Counted from the stretch's first letter, positions 18,243 through 28,708 are shown. The stretch is 64,000 nucleotides of DNA from Leptolyngbya sp. FACHB-321 (GCF_014695975.1 NZ_JACJPI010000056.1:1-64000); one strand, 5' to 3'. A program made the numbers and translations. The notes: generated from the letters alone by a model not told the origin.

Positions 18243-18668
18243 CTACGAGTGATTGACTGACAGAAGTTGATGGTTGAGAAAAATGACTAATTCTTCTACT
18301 GTAGTGAAATTTTCAGGGTTGAAGCGATCGCTTAAATCAATGTCGAAACTGGCTAAAAAGTCTTCAGTGAACGATGTTTCCCAGTCAAACCAACAAACAA
18401 GCGGCAGATAAAGATCTTCATTTAGACGGTCATGCGGACGGACTCTGGCAAACTCTAATCCTGAATACGTTTGCATCTGAGTGTAAACAAAAGCAACGAG
18501 CGAGTGGTTAACACCTTGAGGTCGCCAAAATTGCTCAAACCACTGCTCGACAGTAAGGGTCGGACGATCGCGCAAGTACCGATTGACCCGTTGTCGCATA
18601 CGCAAGTCAGGTCTGAGATCCGAGTAAGACCTTAAGTCAGCGAAAATGTTTCTGAGCCGTCGCCACAT
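18243..18668 (-). CDS. Hypothetical protein, possible acyl-carrier-like C-terminus
   Basis: A soluble protein of 141 residues from ATG 18668 (the frame extends to ATG 18707). The middle holds LTVEQWFEQFWRPQGVNHSLVAFVYTQMQTYSGLEFARVRP and the end DIDLSDRFNPENFTTVEELVIFLNHQL, a helix-turn pattern reminiscent of DUF1493/acyl-carrier-type proteins, but the usual phosphopantetheine-accepting DSL Ser is not evident (DLS near the end is offset). It follows the lpx block on the same strand after a 163-base gap, so it may or may not be co-transcribed. I do not assign a function. Confidence 0.55.
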   Translation of the reverse strand: MWRRLRNIFADLRSYSDLRPDLRMRQRVNRYLRDRPTLTVEQWFEQFWRPQGVNHSLVAFVYTQMQTYSGLEFARVRPHDRLNEDLYLPLVCWFDWETSFTEDFLASFDIDLSDRFNPENFTTVEELVIFLNHQLLSVNHS

Positions 18669-18830
18669 GCTGTCTAACGTTGCCAAACTTTCCTTCAGTA
18701 TTCCCACCTGTTTGGGGATATCTCAGGTTCGGCAAACTTGACCTGTCACCGCATGTTTCAAATGCTACCAATCGTTTGACTCCAGGCACAAAGCACCAAC
18801 GATTGCTGCTAACAAAAGGACTGCCAAGCG

Positions 18831-20198
18831 CTAGTTTTCTTCCTTCACAGCCGTATCACTGGCTGCAACCAGATTGAGGATCTCTTCAGCAGCACGATCG
18901 CAGACACCGACCGAGCCAAGCGCCAGACGCATCGACTGATAGCCTTCTAGCATTGCCTGACGGCGATCGGTATCCAGCAAGAGTGCCAGTGAAGCCTGAG
19001 CAAGATTTTCGGGGGTTGCCTGATCTTGCAAAAATTCAGGCACGATCGGCTTCATCTCCACCAGATTTGGCGGTGAGACAAAGGGCACTGAGAATTTGAG
19101 GACACGGTCTAAGATCCAGCCTGTCACTGAATTAACTTTATACATCACGACCTGAGGCACGTTCAGCAGCGCAATTTCTAGATTCACCGTGCCCGATTTC
19201 GTGATGGCTAAATCTGCCGCCGCGATCGCTTGAAGGGTGAGCGACGTAGCTGCCGAATCGCTAGACGCTGCCTGCGGTTCAGCTAAAACGGTTGCCTGCA
19301 AGCCGTAGCGCTGAATAGCTTGTTCGATACGGGCACGATATTTCGTGAGCGCCAGAGGAATTAAGAAATGAACGTGGGGCAGCTTTGCCTGAAGCTGCTG
19401 TGCGGCTGCAAACATGACAGGCATGAGATACTTTAGCTCTTGCTGACGAGAGGCAGGCAGCAGCACGATCGTCAGTTGGTCAGCTGAAATGCCTAGTGCT
19501 AAGCGGGCGCGATCGCGATCCAGGGCTTCCTGCATCCGGTCAAGCAGTGGATGACCGACCCAGGCGACTTGCCCACCCTTACTCTGGAAATAGCTAGCTT
19601 CACCAGGAAAAATTGCCAGAATGCGCTGCGTCGCTTTGACGACCAAATCGGACCGAAAGAGCTTCACACCCCATGACCATTGATCGCCCCACACCCACTC
19701 TTGCGGCGCGATGTAATAGACGATTGGCACATCTGGAAACCGTTCTGGAAAATATTCACAGAACGCCAGGTTAGGACCCATGTAGTCAATGAGCACAATT
19801 AGATCGGGCGGGTATTGCTGCAAATATTGTTTTGCCTGACGCTGCACCTGCAAGGTTGGCAAAACAAAGGGCAGCGACTCAAAAATGCCCATCGATCCGA
19901 TCGCGCTAGTACGCGCCAGCAGCTTAGCTCCTGCTGCTTCCATACGATCGCCGCCCATCGCTAATAGCTCAAGGGTTAGCCCCCGTTTTGTCGCCTGACG
20001 TTGCAGCGCCTGAACCAATAGCGAACCCTGAAGATCGCCGGACACCTCACCGGTGCTAATGAAAAGGCGTACGGGGCGAGGAGAGTGTTGAGTTAAGGGG
20101 TCTGACTGAGAAAGCGTGTTGGGTGCCTGAAGCGCGTTGGGTGCCTGAATCGTTGCGTTTCCACATTCTTTGTCTCTATCCGGTTCAATCATCATCAT
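18831..20198 (-). CDS. lpxB: Lipid-A-disaccharide synthase
   Basis: A 455-residue GT19-family enzyme that condenses UDP-2,3-diacylglucosamine with lipid X to give the lipid A disaccharide, peripheral to the inner membrane. Recognised from RLFISTGEVSGDLQGSLL (near residue 45), LIDYMGPNLAF, YYIAPQEWVWG and the C-terminal AIAAADLAITKSGTVNLE. The first 40 residues are a non-conserved Gln/Pro/Asn-rich leader (with APNALQAPNTL) not found in typical LpxB. The start lies in a run of ATGATGATG overlapping the end of lpxA by 14 bases, with a GTG at 20201 also in frame; any of these couples translation to lpxA. Last recognised gene of the outer-membrane block. Confidence 0.95.
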   Translation of the reverse strand: MMMIEPDRDKECGNATIQAPNALQAPNTLSQSDPLTQHSPRPVRLFISTGEVSGDLQGSLLVQALQRQATKRGLTLELLAMGGDRMEAAGAKLLARTSAIGSMGIFESLPFVLPTLQVQRQAKQYLQQYPPDLIVLIDYMGPNLAFCEYFPERFPDVPIVYYIAPQEWVWGDQWSWGVKLFRSDLVVKATQRILAIFPGEASYFQSKGGQVAWVGHPLLDRMQEALDRDRARLALGISADQLTIVLLPASRQQELKYLMPVMFAAAQQLQAKLPHVHFLIPLALTKYRARIEQAIQRYGLQATVLAEPQAASSDSAATSLTLQAIAAADLAITKSGTVNLEIALLNVPQVVMYKVNSVTGWILDRVLKFSVPFVSPPNLVEMKPIVPEFLQDQATPENLAQASLALLLDTDRRQAMLEGYQSMRLALGSVGVCDRAAEEILNLVAASDTAVKEEN

Positions 20199-21018
20199 CA
20201 CCTGAAGTTCCTACCCGCTTACCAGACGTAGGACCTCGTCGCCCTGCTTGCTGAGACAACCGTAAAAAGTGCTGGAGGTGGTGCACGTGTTCGTCATAAG
20301 GTAGCATTTCCAGCTTTTCTAGCGCCTCGTTGAGCGAGAGACCAGAACGATAGAGAATGCGGAAGGCTTGCTTGAGAGCCTGATAGGGTTTCCCATCCAC
20401 GGCATCAGCAAAACCGGCCCGTTTGAGACCGACCCGATTTAGCGATCGCACCCGTGCAGGGTTTCCTTCAACCGCCATGTAAGGCGGCACATCTCGAACA
20501 ATGCGGCTCATCCCACCAACCATGGCGTAGCGCCCAATATGAACAAACTGATGGACGCCGAAAACCCCACTTAAACGCGCTCTCGACTCGATATGAACGT
20601 AGCCTGATAGCGCCACAGCGTTAGAAATCACCACCTGGTTTTCGATGACGCAGTTGTGCCCAACATGGACATACGCCATCAGTAAATTACCATTGCCAAT
20701 CAACGTTGTTTCGTTGGCATAGGTGGGGCGGTTAATGGTGACATACTCGCGGATGTAGTTGTCGTCGCCAATTTTTACCAATCCTTCGGAGCCATCATAT
20801 TTGAGGTCTTGTGGCTCTGAGCCGATGGTAGCGCTTGGAAAGATGCGCGTTCTGGCACCGATTTCCGTCCAACCGTCGAGTACAGCATGAGGACCGATTG
20901 TGGTGTCTGGACCAACCTTGACCCGCCCTCCAATCACGGCATATGCACCAACCTGCACCGTTGGATGCAGGTCAGCACCAGGATGAATCACAGCCGTTGG
21001 ATGAATTAGGGTTGCCAT
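20185..21018 (-). CDS. lpxA: Acyl-ACP--UDP-N-acetylglucosamine O-acyltransferase
   Basis: A 277-residue left-handed beta-helix acyltransferase catalysing the first step of lipid A synthesis. The hexapeptide repeat run (IHPTAVIHPGADLHPTVQVG) starts at the N-terminus; the active-site His is probably in LMAYVHVGHNCVI (near 120), and the C-terminal helical part (RVGLKRAGFADAVDG...LEKLEMLPYDEHVHHLQHFL) is typical. The tail ends GTSGDDDD, encoded by GAT repeats that overlap the ATG repeats of lpxB. It lies 153 bases after fabZ on the same strand. Confidence 0.96.
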   Translation of the reverse strand: MATLIHPTAVIHPGADLHPTVQVGAYAVIGGRVKVGPDTTIGPHAVLDGWTEIGARTRIFPSATIGSEPQDLKYDGSEGLVKIGDDNYIREYVTINRPTYANETTLIGNGNLLMAYVHVGHNCVIENQVVISNAVALSGYVHIESRARLSGVFGVHQFVHIGRYAMVGGMSRIVRDVPPYMAVEGNPARVRSLNRVGLKRAGFADAVDGKPYQALKQAFRILYRSGLSLNEALEKLEMLPYDEHVHHLQHFLRLSQQAGRRGPTSGKRVGTSGDDDD

Positions 21019-21171
21019 AGAGGTATCAGCGATCAGGAATGAGGTAAAAGCGTTTGTACGTTATGTTTTGAAAACTGCTGTCTGTGCAATCGCCAAGACA
21101 ACAAGTATGAAAGCTACTTGAGCGCATCAGACAAATTGTAGAGGCATTGATCCGCCAAACCCAAAACGCTT

Positions 21172-21717
21172 TTAGTCGACGAGAGCAAATTTGAGTTCGC
21201 CCTCAGCCACCAGTCGCCCGTCTACTTCAGCCCGTCCTTGCATCGCTCCAAAACGACGACGCTTGACTGACAAAAGTTCCACAGTCATCACAAGCTGATC
21301 GCCTGGTACGACGGGCTGACGAAACCGTACTTTATCAATGCCTGCAAACATAAAAAGCCCTCCCTGGACATCTGCCATCTGCGTTAGGACGATGCCGCCA
21401 ACTTGTGCCATGGCTTCTACAATCAGTACACCCGGCATGATGGGTCTACCGGGGAAATGCCCTTGAAAGTGTGGTTCGTTGAAAGTAACGTTTTTGATAC
21501 CAACGGCAAGTTTTCCAGGTACATACCGAATGATGCGATCGACTAGAGAAAACGGATACCGATGAGGCAGAAGCTTCTGGATTTCTTCAACTGGGATATG
21601 CACGTCTGTGTTGAGGTGAGAAGTCTCAGACTCCAGGCGATCAGTTTCAGCTTGAGTTTGAGTGCTGACATGGCTAGAAGCACTGCCGGAAGTATTGACA
21701 TCAGTGAAGATCGACAT
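21172..21717 (-). CDS. fabZ: 3-hydroxyacyl-[ACP] dehydratase FabZ
   Basis: A 181-residue hot-dog-fold dehydratase of fatty-acid synthesis. [16 protein letters not shown], the catalytic [19 protein letters not shown] (His and Glu of the active site) and [28 protein letters not shown] are all present. The first 40 residues are a Ser/Thr/Gln-rich extension; an internal start is possible but no better-placed ATG precedes the conserved core. Its position between lpxC and lpxA matches the common arrangement balancing fatty acids and lipid A. Confidence 0.96.
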   Translation of the reverse strand: MSIFTDVNTSGSASSHVSTQTQAETDRLESETSHLNTDVHIPVEEIQKLLPHRYPFSLVDRIIRYVPGKLAVGIKNVTFNEPHFQGHFPGRPIMPGVLIVEAMAQVGGIVLTQMADVQGGLFMFAGIDKVRFRQPVVPGDQLVMTVELLSVKRRRFGAMQGRAEVDGRLVAEGELKFALVD

Positions 21718-21806
21718 GAGTTTAGAGCTTCGATAGAGGTGCGGGAGGGTTAGAAAAATGAGGCGCTGCTAGTAGTCTGGCTAGGAGTTTTGGCAGACTA
21801 GCGGTA

Positions 21807-22769
21807 CTAGACTTTAATCATTGAGTGGAGCGATCGCGCAAGTTGAGTATGGAGCTGATGACTAGCCTTGTATGCCAGAAAATGAGCAACGGGAATAGTT
21901 CCCAGTAGGCTCAGATCTCCTATTAAGTCTAAGAGCTTATGGCGCACTGGCTCATTTAGAAAGCGCAAGGGTGGGTTCAGCCAGCCCTCTGCACCACAAA
22001 CAAGTGCATTCTCCAGGCTACCGCCTTTAATGAGTCCGCGATCACGGAGTGCCTCAATTTGGTGTGCTAACCCAAAGGTGCGGGCAGGTGCGATTTCAGT
22101 TGCAAACGTTGCGGCAATAGCCATCGACGCATCTGTATGTGCCTCAGCAGTAGGAGACCAACTGTGCCACTGGTTGCCGATCGCAGGCAGGTCAAAGGCA
22201 ATGCCGTAGGTAAACCGCAGTTCACTAGACGGACGTGCAATTACAAAGGCATCACCATCTTGCACACAGAGCGGCTCCTGTAGTATCCAGCTATAACGAG
22301 GTTCTCTCTGAGCGACCATACCAACCTGGGCGATCGCGTCTGCCCACTCTTTAGCTGATCCATCCAACAGCGGCACCTCTGGTCCATCGATTTCGATACG
22401 GGCATTGTCTACGCCCATTGCTGTCAGAGCTGCTAGCAGGTGTTCTACTGTCCGCACATCCGCCTCTCCATGTGCCAGCTCGGTTGAGAGCATGGTCTGT
22501 CGCACGGTTGCTATCTGTGCCGACACTTCTGGAGCATGCGGCTTGTCTACCCGCGCAAAATAGCGCCCTCGCCCAGTGGGGGCAGGCAGTACTCGTACCC
22601 GTACTGATAGCCCTGTATGTAGCCCTACGCCCGATCGAGTAAATTCGCTTCGCAGAGTTTGTTGCAGCGCATCCCCTGTGGTCTGAGAACCGCTGCTAAG
22701 AGGCGATGGGGCACCATCTCTATGCAGGACATCACCCGTTGCGGCTTGAGGCTTAACGTCTAGCTCCAT
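21807..22769 (-). CDS. lpxC: UDP-3-O-acyl-N-acetylglucosamine deacetylase
   Basis: A 320-residue zinc deacetylase, the committed step of lipid A synthesis. SGVGLHTG, the zinc-ligand His in [28 protein letters not shown], the EIAPARTFG motif and the second metal and catalytic segment [14 protein letters not shown] are visible in order. Its ATG overlaps the TGA of the Omp85 gene as TGATG, so translation is coupled. The N-terminus has about 30 extra residues before the conserved [13 protein letters not shown]. Confidence 0.96.
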   Translation of the reverse strand: MELDVKPQAATGDVLHRDGAPSPLSSGSQTTGDALQQTLRSEFTRSGVGLHTGLSVRVRVLPAPTGRGRYFARVDKPHAPEVSAQIATVRQTMLSTELAHGEADVRTVEHLLAALTAMGVDNARIEIDGPEVPLLDGSAKEWADAIAQVGMVAQREPRYSWILQEPLCVQDGDAFVIARPSSELRFTYGIAFDLPAIGNQWHSWSPTAEAHTDASMAIAATFATEIAPARTFGLAHQIEALRDRGLIKGGSLENALVCGAEGWLNPPLRFLNEPVRHKLLDLIGDLSLLGTIPVAHFLAYKASHQLHTQLARSLHSMIKV

Positions 22770-25132
22770 CAGAAACGTTCTCCGATGCCAAAGTGAAACT
22801 GCGAATCGCCGCTGTCGTTGAGACCATAGTCAATCCGAATGGGACCTAGTGGCGACTGAATTCTAAGACCAAGACCGTAACCAACACCCTGACCTGGTTT
22901 ACCCCGTACCCCTGCTGGATTACCGATCACATCATCCCCAGAGCCAAAATCTGTTGCGGCATCAACAAATAGCGCACCAGAGATCACTGAGAAGACGGGG
23001 AAGCGGTATTCGACTGTTGCTTGAAGAAAGGTCTTTGCGCTCCCCAAATCGCCTTCATCAAACCCACGGACAGAATTACTGCCGCCCAATGCGAACGCTT
23101 CATAGGGTGGCAAATCGCCTAGCACAGTGCCCCCTTGAATGTTAAAAGCAAAGGCTTGCGGGCAATCAGCCGGTCTAGATTTGAGATCTTGACATCCCTT
23201 AGTAAGCCGAAGGATGCGTGTTGGTACGTAGAAGCTATAGCTACCACGTAGACGATTAAAGAAAATGTTTCCGGTGCCGATCGGAATAGACTGCTCTGTA
23301 CCGATACGTAGTAGCGATCCTGCGGTAGGGCGCAGTAGATCGTTACGTCGATCGCGCACTACCCCAAACTGCACGGTAAAAAGATCGTCTTTACCTGTCC
23401 CGCTAAAGCTCAGACTATTGCCCAGTTCATCAAAGGGGCTGAGGTCGCCGTCACGGTCATTAATGCGAACGCGCTGATACTGCAAGCCGAGAGAAGCAGC
23501 CCACTCCGATCGCACATAAGGGTTGCCATTCAGCGGACGCGAGAAGCTAATGCCTCCCCCTGTTCGCACGACTCTGGGTGTGTCACCATCGGGCAAATTG
23601 ATATCGGGTTCGCCGCCATCAAAGATGAGCGAGATCGTTTGTCGCCGGAAGAGGTTGACCGTGTAAGAGGTACGAAACGGGTCGCCTGCAATCCAGGGGT
23701 CGGTAAAGTTCAGGTCAAACAGCAATTCCCGCTGCCCGATTTGCACCTCAGCGCCCAGTTTTTGGTTGTTGCCACCCAAATTCTGTTGCTGGTAGCTAAC
23801 CGTACCAAAGAGTCCGCTAGCAGAGCTGATCCCAGCACCCGCCGCGATCGAGCCTGAGTTTTTCTCGACTACATTTGCGACCACAACGACCTTACGGGGG
23901 TCTTGCCCAGGAGAGAGCGATAGCTTCACGTCATCGAAAATGCCTAAACCAAACACCCGTTGCAGATCACGCTCAACGATTGTGCGGTTAAAAATTTGTC
24001 CTGGCTTGAGCTGAAACTCGCGGGTGACAATAAAGTCGCGGGTGCGTCCTCGGATAGGGTTGCCCTTGTCATCCTGATCCTCACCATCCTTATTGGTAAA
24101 GCGCACCTGAATGTTCTCAACGACCCCTTCAGCCACCTGAAGGGTCACAACACCCTCAGGGGAAACTTGTGGTGAGTCAACCACCTGAGCCAGCACGTAG
24201 CCGTTATCCTGATACCACTTGTTAACCTTTTTGATGCCTTCTTGCAGCTCTACCAAATTCAAGACTTTGCCGTACTGACCGCCAAACGCATCCGCAATTA
24301 CCGGCTCTGGCAAAAGTGTACTGCCGTCTAGCTGCACCCTTTGCAAGACAGGGTTAAGCTGCACTTCAAACGTGACCCGTACACCTAACGGTGTATCCGT
24401 GGGTACTGCACGCACGTTAGAGAAGTAGCCTGTGCCAAAGATCGCGTTAATGTCTTCTTGCAGCAGCGTTCGAGTGGTTGTGCGCCCTGGCTGAGTACGA
24501 ATAACTCGATAGACTTCCTCTTGGATGGCTCCTTCCGCGCCTTCTACAACCACCTCGCCCACCAGTACTCGTGGCTCTTCTTCTGGAGCTGCTGTGGAAG
24601 GATCTGGGGTCGGCGTTGCTGGAGCAGTTGGTGCTGCCGGAGTGCCGGGTACTTCTGGAGCTGTAGGAGTTGTCTGTGGAGCCGTAGGAGTTGTCTCTGG
24701 AGCTGTAGGAGTTGCTTCTGGAGCAGGCGTAGAGGGAGATGGGGCTGGTTCTGGAATTGATGGTGGAACGGTTGTCGGTGTCGAAGGAAGCGTACCATCT
24801 GGGGTAATTTGAATGCGATCGGGCGTCTCTTGCCCCGGACCTTGCTGTGCGATCGCGGGTGAGGTGGCGGGCGATCGCTGACCGGCTGTCGCTGGTTTGA
24901 TTGCTGCCGGAGCCGCAAGCCCACGTAATAGGTCTGCCTGATTCACCGCCACAACAGGCACTGCTGCCGTCTTACTCGTCGTTTTCGCTATTGAAGTACT
25001 GCCTAATGGGATGGCGGAAGCCGCTTTTGCTTGTACAGGAGTCAGGTTTGCAGTCTGCCCCCTTGCCGCATCAGACAAACCCAACGTTGCTGTAGCAGCA
25101 AGAAACGCCACCAGCACTGGAGATAAACGCAT
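22769..25132 (-). CDS. BamA/Omp85-family outer membrane assembly protein
   Basis: A 787-residue outer-membrane protein, started at ATG 25132 because a signal peptide follows at once ([25 protein letters not shown]); an upstream GTG frame gives no signal. After a long Pro/Thr-rich linker (about 115-185, with a 7-residue tandem repeat) come about three POTRA domains ([54 protein letters not shown]), then the 16-stranded barrel ending in [12 protein letters not shown] and a terminal Phe, the BAM insertion signal. The conserved loop motif [10 protein letters not shown] is near residue 700. It assembles beta-barrel proteins; its coupling to lpxC links protein and lipid A assembly. Confidence 0.93.
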   Translation of the reverse strand: MRLSPVLVAFLAATATLGLSDAARGQTANLTPVQAKAASAIPLGSTSIAKTTSKTAAVPVVAVNQADLLRGLAAPAAIKPATAGQRSPATSPAIAQQGPGQETPDRIQITPDGTLPSTPTTVPPSIPEPAPSPSTPAPEATPTAPETTPTAPQTTPTAPEVPGTPAAPTAPATPTPDPSTAAPEEEPRVLVGEVVVEGAEGAIQEEVYRVIRTQPGRTTTRTLLQEDINAIFGTGYFSNVRAVPTDTPLGVRVTFEVQLNPVLQRVQLDGSTLLPEPVIADAFGGQYGKVLNLVELQEGIKKVNKWYQDNGYVLAQVVDSPQVSPEGVVTLQVAEGVVENIQVRFTNKDGEDQDDKGNPIRGRTRDFIVTREFQLKPGQIFNRTIVERDLQRVFGLGIFDDVKLSLSPGQDPRKVVVVANVVEKNSGSIAAGAGISSASGLFGTVSYQQQNLGGNNQKLGAEVQIGQRELLFDLNFTDPWIAGDPFRTSYTVNLFRRQTISLIFDGGEPDINLPDGDTPRVVRTGGGISFSRPLNGNPYVRSEWAASLGLQYQRVRINDRDGDLSPFDELGNSLSFSGTGKDDLFTVQFGVVRDRRNDLLRPTAGSLLRIGTEQSIPIGTGNIFFNRLRGSYSFYVPTRILRLTKGCQDLKSRPADCPQAFAFNIQGGTVLGDLPPYEAFALGGSNSVRGFDEGDLGSAKTFLQATVEYRFPVFSVISGALFVDAATDFGSGDDVIGNPAGVRGKPGQGVGYGLGLRIQSPLGPIRIDYGLNDSGDSQFHFGIGERF
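24657..24719. repeat. Three 21-bp tandem repeats in the Omp85 linker
   Basis: Units 24657-24677, 24678-24698 and 24699-24719 differ at a few bases and encode a Pro/Thr-rich 7-residue unit of the type ETPTAPE on the minus strand. They lie in the linker before the POTRA domains, where length change should be tolerated. Confidence 0.85.
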
Positions 25133-25400
25133 ATTGTTCAGATTAGTTGACACGTCCACACACCATGCCCTGTCTAAAGCAGGACCCACGAAACAGCACT
25201 AACATAACGAAATCAAATCCAGGCGAACTTAAGCTGGATGGGCTTAAGCCTGGTGAAATTTAAAGCACTGGCCAAACTGTGAAATTTTACCGCATTGATT
25301 GGCATCAAGACTCAGGTTACTGTAATGAGTTCCGAAAATGAGGTAAAAACTGTCACTAGGGTCAGCGATCGCTGCACGATCGCCACTGCCATAACGCCGA

Positions 25401-26129
25401 CTACAGCGTTTGCTGCAAGACACGCTCCATCACTTGCCGATACGCCAGCGCTACATCGCCTAAATCATGCCGAAAGCGGTCTTTATCCATTACTCGCTGC
25501 GTCGGGTCAGCCTCACCTTGATTCCACAGGCGGCAGGTATCAGGGCTAATTTCATCTGCCAAGATAATTTTTTGGTGATGGTCTAGCCCAAACTCGAGTT
25601 TGAAGTCGACCAGGGTAATACCGCACTGTAAAAAGAAAGACTTCAAAAAGTCGTTGATTTGAAGCGCCATTGTCCGTAGCTGATCGACTTGTTCTGGGGT
25701 AGCTAATGCCAGTAGCAGCAGGCGATCGCGTGTTAGCAAGGGGTCACCAAGGGCATCGTTTTTGTAGTAAAACTCTACTAGCGGTTGTTGCAGCACCAGC
25801 CCCAAGCTCAGTCCTGTCTGCTGACACAGGCTGCCCGCTGCAATGTTCCTAACCACCACTTCTACAGGCAAAATTTGCACCGCCCGCACTCGCATTTCAT
25901 TGGCACTAGGCTGATCAATAAAGTGAGTTGCGATACCGTTCGCTTCAAGCTGCTGAAACAAATGGCTAGCGATCGCACAATTAAAAGCACCTTTGCCTTC
26001 AATACTGCCGCGCTTCTGAGCATTAAATGCTGTGGCATCATCCTTGAAGTAGGTCAGCAGCACCTGCGGATCATCAGTAGCATAGAGGATTTTAGCTTTG
26101 CCTTCGTAGAGCTTTTGACGGACAGTCAT
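25401..26129 (-). CDS. purC: Phosphoribosylaminoimidazole-succinocarboxamide synthase
   Basis: A 242-residue SAICAR synthetase of purine biosynthesis, joining CAIR and aspartate with ATP. Conserved stretches are KLYEGKAKILY, FKDDATAFNAQKRGSIEGKG, NEMRVRAVQILPVEVVVRNIAAGS and LVDFKLEFGLD, with DEISPDTCRLW near the C-terminus. Length and ATG are standard. It lies 268 bases upstream of the Omp85 gene on the same strand; co-transcription with the lpx block is possible but not shown. Confidence 0.97.
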   Translation of the reverse strand: MTVRQKLYEGKAKILYATDDPQVLLTYFKDDATAFNAQKRGSIEGKGAFNCAIASHLFQQLEANGIATHFIDQPSANEMRVRAVQILPVEVVVRNIAAGSLCQQTGLSLGLVLQQPLVEFYYKNDALGDPLLTRDRLLLLALATPEQVDQLRTMALQINDFLKSFFLQCGITLVDFKLEFGLDHHQKIILADEISPDTCRLWNQGEADPTQRVMDKDRFRHDLGDVALAYRQVMERVLQQTL

Positions 26130-26375
26130 GAAGAAATGAGTTTGTGGATTAGGATGTTACTCGATATAACAGCAAACATTTGATTCAGCGAGGAGCAGTC
26201 ACTGTTAGATCGATCCAACCATTGTAGCCCCCCTGATGCAATCCTCTTATCCTTGCTTTAACTGCGGCAGCATAGCATTGGCTGAGGCAGTATGGAGTTG
26301 AGTTGGTAAGACGCATGATTTGCATTTGCATGGTGCATTGCTTGTCTAGCCTGTAGTTACCCGCGAGCGAAATTG

Positions 26376-27470
26376 ATGCACTCTTTGCGTTTAACCATCA
26401 CCGTTTCCTCCAGCCTTTTGCTGCTAGCAGGCTGTAATACGGCAAATCGTGGCTTTGTTGAGCGTCCTAGCCAAGCACTAACAGCCAGTTCAACTCCGCG
26501 ATCAGCAGCATCACCAACTTCAGCACTTAATACCTTTAATGCTGCTCGCAAACTTGCCTGGGATGCAGCCGTGATGGTGCAACAGCCACCGCATTCTGCT
26601 GTTACCTGGCAAGCCGCACGGGTCAAGTGGCGACAAGCCATTAACCTGCTAAAAACGATTCCTGACGATGATCCTGTTGCGGTACAGGCAAAAGCAAAAC
26701 TTGCGGTCTATCAGGCTAATTACACAGCCATTAGCGATCGTTTGACCGCAGAAACTGCTGCTGCCGAGCGACTTAAAGCCGCCCAGACTTTAGCCTGGCA
26801 GGCTGCCGTCACCGTTCAAAAGCCACCCCACTCGCTTAAGGTATGGCAACGCGCCAGCCGCAAATGGCAAGACGCGATCGCCCAGCTAGAGCCAATTCCA
26901 CCGACGACCTCGGCTGCTCAACAAAGCCAGGCAAAGCTGAACATCTATCGCCACAACTACAGCCTCATCAACCAGCGCATTACCACCGAAACCCATGCCA
27001 TTTCAACACTTAAACAGTTTGCTGAGATTGCAGACAAACTTGGTAATGTACCTGGCAACATTAAACAGCCCAATCCAGCACTGCAAAAAATTGGCATTAG
27101 CTACGAGGACTACACCCATCTCGTCCAGGCATTACAGCAGTCGTTTGCCAAATTTGCGACTCAGCCAGATGCTAAAAGCCATCCCGTTTACGCTTCGCTG
27201 GCAGGAGCGATCGAGGATTACCAGACTGTTCTTAAGCTTTGGAAAGCTTATTTAGCATTCAAAGCCGCCAACAACCAGTGGCTCTACGATGACCTTTACA
27301 ACCAGCTTGTGCCAGTTTCTCAAGCAGACGCTACTAGACTGACGCAAAAATACGATCTCCAAACTTACTCAGACGGCACAAAAGTCTCACTCCGCTTTAG
27401 CGCCTGGGCAATTTGGCAAAAAACGAATCAACACCTCCGACAGGTTCAGCAGAAGCGAGGTGAGGGGTGA
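26376..27470 (+). CDS. Lipoprotein with two tandem W-repeat units
   Basis: A 364-residue predicted lipoprotein. The signal peptide ends in the lipobox LLLLAGC (Cys near residue 20). Two clear repeats follow, about residues 50-115 and 125-190: LAWDAAVMVQQPPHS...WQAARVKWRQAINLL...AKLAVYQANY and LAWQAAVTVQKPPHS...WQRASRKWQDAIAQL...AKLNIYRHNY. The same unit pattern occurs once at the C-terminus of the protein at 3011. The remaining 170 residues form a helical domain (FAEIADKLGNVPGN...YEDYTHLVQALQQSFAKF). It is probably anchored in a membrane and exposed to the periplasm. ATG 26376 is used rather than the TTG one codon before. Function unknown. Confidence 0.8.
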   Translation: MHSLRLTITVSSSLLLLAGCNTANRGFVERPSQALTASSTPRSAASPTSALNTFNAARKLAWDAAVMVQQPPHSAVTWQAARVKWRQAINLLKTIPDDDPVAVQAKAKLAVYQANYTAISDRLTAETAAAERLKAAQTLAWQAAVTVQKPPHSLKVWQRASRKWQDAIAQLEPIPPTTSAAQQSQAKLNIYRHNYSLINQRITTETHAISTLKQFAEIADKLGNVPGNIKQPNPALQKIGISYEDYTHLVQALQQSFAKFATQPDAKSHPVYASLAGAIEDYQTVLKLWKAYLAFKAANNQWLYDDLYNQLVPVSQADATRLTQKYDLQTYSDGTKVSLRFSAWAIWQKTNQHLRQVQQKRGEG

Positions 27471-27510
27471 GAGGTAGAAGGCAAAAGGCAAAAGGTGAAA
27501 GGCAAAAGGC
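27471..27510. repeat. AAAGGC purine-rich minisatellite
   Basis: Imperfect repeats of a 7-base unit (GGCAAAA) just after the lipoprotein stop. This is the dispersed short tandem repeat type common in intergenic DNA of filamentous cyanobacteria; related purine-rich stretches occur at 34360, 39949 and 47229. Confidence 0.7.
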
Positions 27511-27636
27511 AGTCTTCAGTCATCAAATGCTGCTTAAAATTATTCAGTAATGACTGTCTTACTGCTTCCTGAAAGCTGACTCTTTAGCGTAGAGCCTTCG
27601 GCATTTTTTAGCCCTCCTCCTCCATCCCTCACACCC

Positions 27637-28542
27637 ATGTCCCTTTCACCTGAACGCCCCGAACCAATCTGGCTCACAATTTTTCGGCTGCTACGTTGGG
27701 ATAAACCAGAAGGACGCTTGATTCTGATGCTCCCCGCGCTCTGGGCGATCGTTCTTGCCACGCGGGGTCTACCACCGCTACGGCTGGTAGGGGTCATTGT
27801 TTTGGGTACTCTTGCAACTAGTGCTGCTGGTTGTGTTGTGAACGATCTATGGGATCGAGATATTGACCCAAAAGTGCAGCGCACTCGCAATCGCCCTCTA
27901 GCAGCTCGTTCCCTATCAGTTAAAGTCGGTCTGGTGGTGGCGCTAATTGCCTTTGGCTGCGCGTGGGGGCTATCGCTCTATCTCAATCCACTCACGTTTT
28001 GGCTGTGCGTAGCAGCCGTACCAATTATTGTTGTCTACCCCCTGGCAAAACGGATCTTTCCAGTACCGCAGTTGGTGTTGGCGCTCGCTTGGGGCTTTGC
28101 AGTACTGATTAGCTGGAGTGCAGTGAGTTGCAACGCCACCGCTGCACCAACACCCTGTCTCGGTGTGGCTACCTGGCTGCTATGGGGCGCTACGGTGCTA
28201 TGGACACTTGGTTTCGATATTGTCTACGCCATGTCCGATCGCGACGACGATCGACGCATTGGCATACAATCAGGTGCCCTTTTCTTTGGCGCTTATGTGT
28301 CCCATGCCGTTGGCATCTTTTATGCAGGGACGGTTCTTTGCCTCATGCAACTGGGCATTGTCATGTCACTAGGTCTAGCGTTTTGGTTCGCACTGGCGAT
28401 CGCTGCCCTTCTCTGGGCATGGCAGTACTACCGTCTTTGTCAAAAAACAATTCCTCACCGCACATACGCTCAGTTGTTCAGGCAAAATGTTGCGATCGGC
28501 TTTGTGCTGCTGGTCGGTATGCTTTTGGGAACGAGGGGATGA
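27637..28542 (+). CDS. 4-hydroxybenzoate polyprenyltransferase (UbiA family)
   Basis: A 301-residue membrane prenyltransferase with about eight helices. The two Asp-rich Mg-prenyl-diphosphate motifs are NDLWDRDIDPKVQRTRNRPL (about 68-87) and DIVYAMSDRDDDRRIG (about 197-212). Cyanobacterial homologues (slr0926-type) transfer a solanesyl-like chain to 4-hydroxybenzoate in plastoquinone synthesis, and that is the best assignment. ATG 27637; a preceding GTG-rich stretch has no better start. Convergent with sigF. Confidence 0.92.
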   Translation: MSLSPERPEPIWLTIFRLLRWDKPEGRLILMLPALWAIVLATRGLPPLRLVGVIVLGTLATSAAGCVVNDLWDRDIDPKVQRTRNRPLAARSLSVKVGLVVALIAFGCAWGLSLYLNPLTFWLCVAAVPIIVVYPLAKRIFPVPQLVLALAWGFAVLISWSAVSCNATAAPTPCLGVATWLLWGATVLWTLGFDIVYAMSDRDDDRRIGIQSGALFFGAYVSHAVGIFYAGTVLCLMQLGIVMSLGLAFWFALAIAALLWAWQYYRLCQKTIPHRTYAQLFRQNVAIGFVLLVGMLLGTRG

Positions 28543-28676
28543 GGGATCAAGGATAGAAAGTTTTGAGTAACGCTTTGTGCCGTTCTGCTAAAGCGTTTTG
28601 AGTTAATCTTGACCACCCAACTACTACCGACTGAGCACACTTTTAGCTCTTAGACTTCATCCTTAAGCCTTGCACT

Positions 28677-28708
28677 AAAAAAGCTGGATCAGCGTTAGCC
28701 AATCCAGC
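28677..28708 (-). terminator. sigF terminator
   Basis: On the minus strand, GCTGGAT...ATCCAGC (7-bp stem, 12-base interior that can pair further) is followed directly by TTTTTT, 55 bases after the sigF stop. A standard intrinsic terminator separating the convergent ubiA-type and sigF genes. Confidence 0.75.

Noticed and set aside
24525-24812. Gly/Val/Ala-rich + strand frame across the Omp85 linker
   Set aside because: It is the antisense of the Pro/Thr-rich tandem repeats and reflects their codon periodicity.
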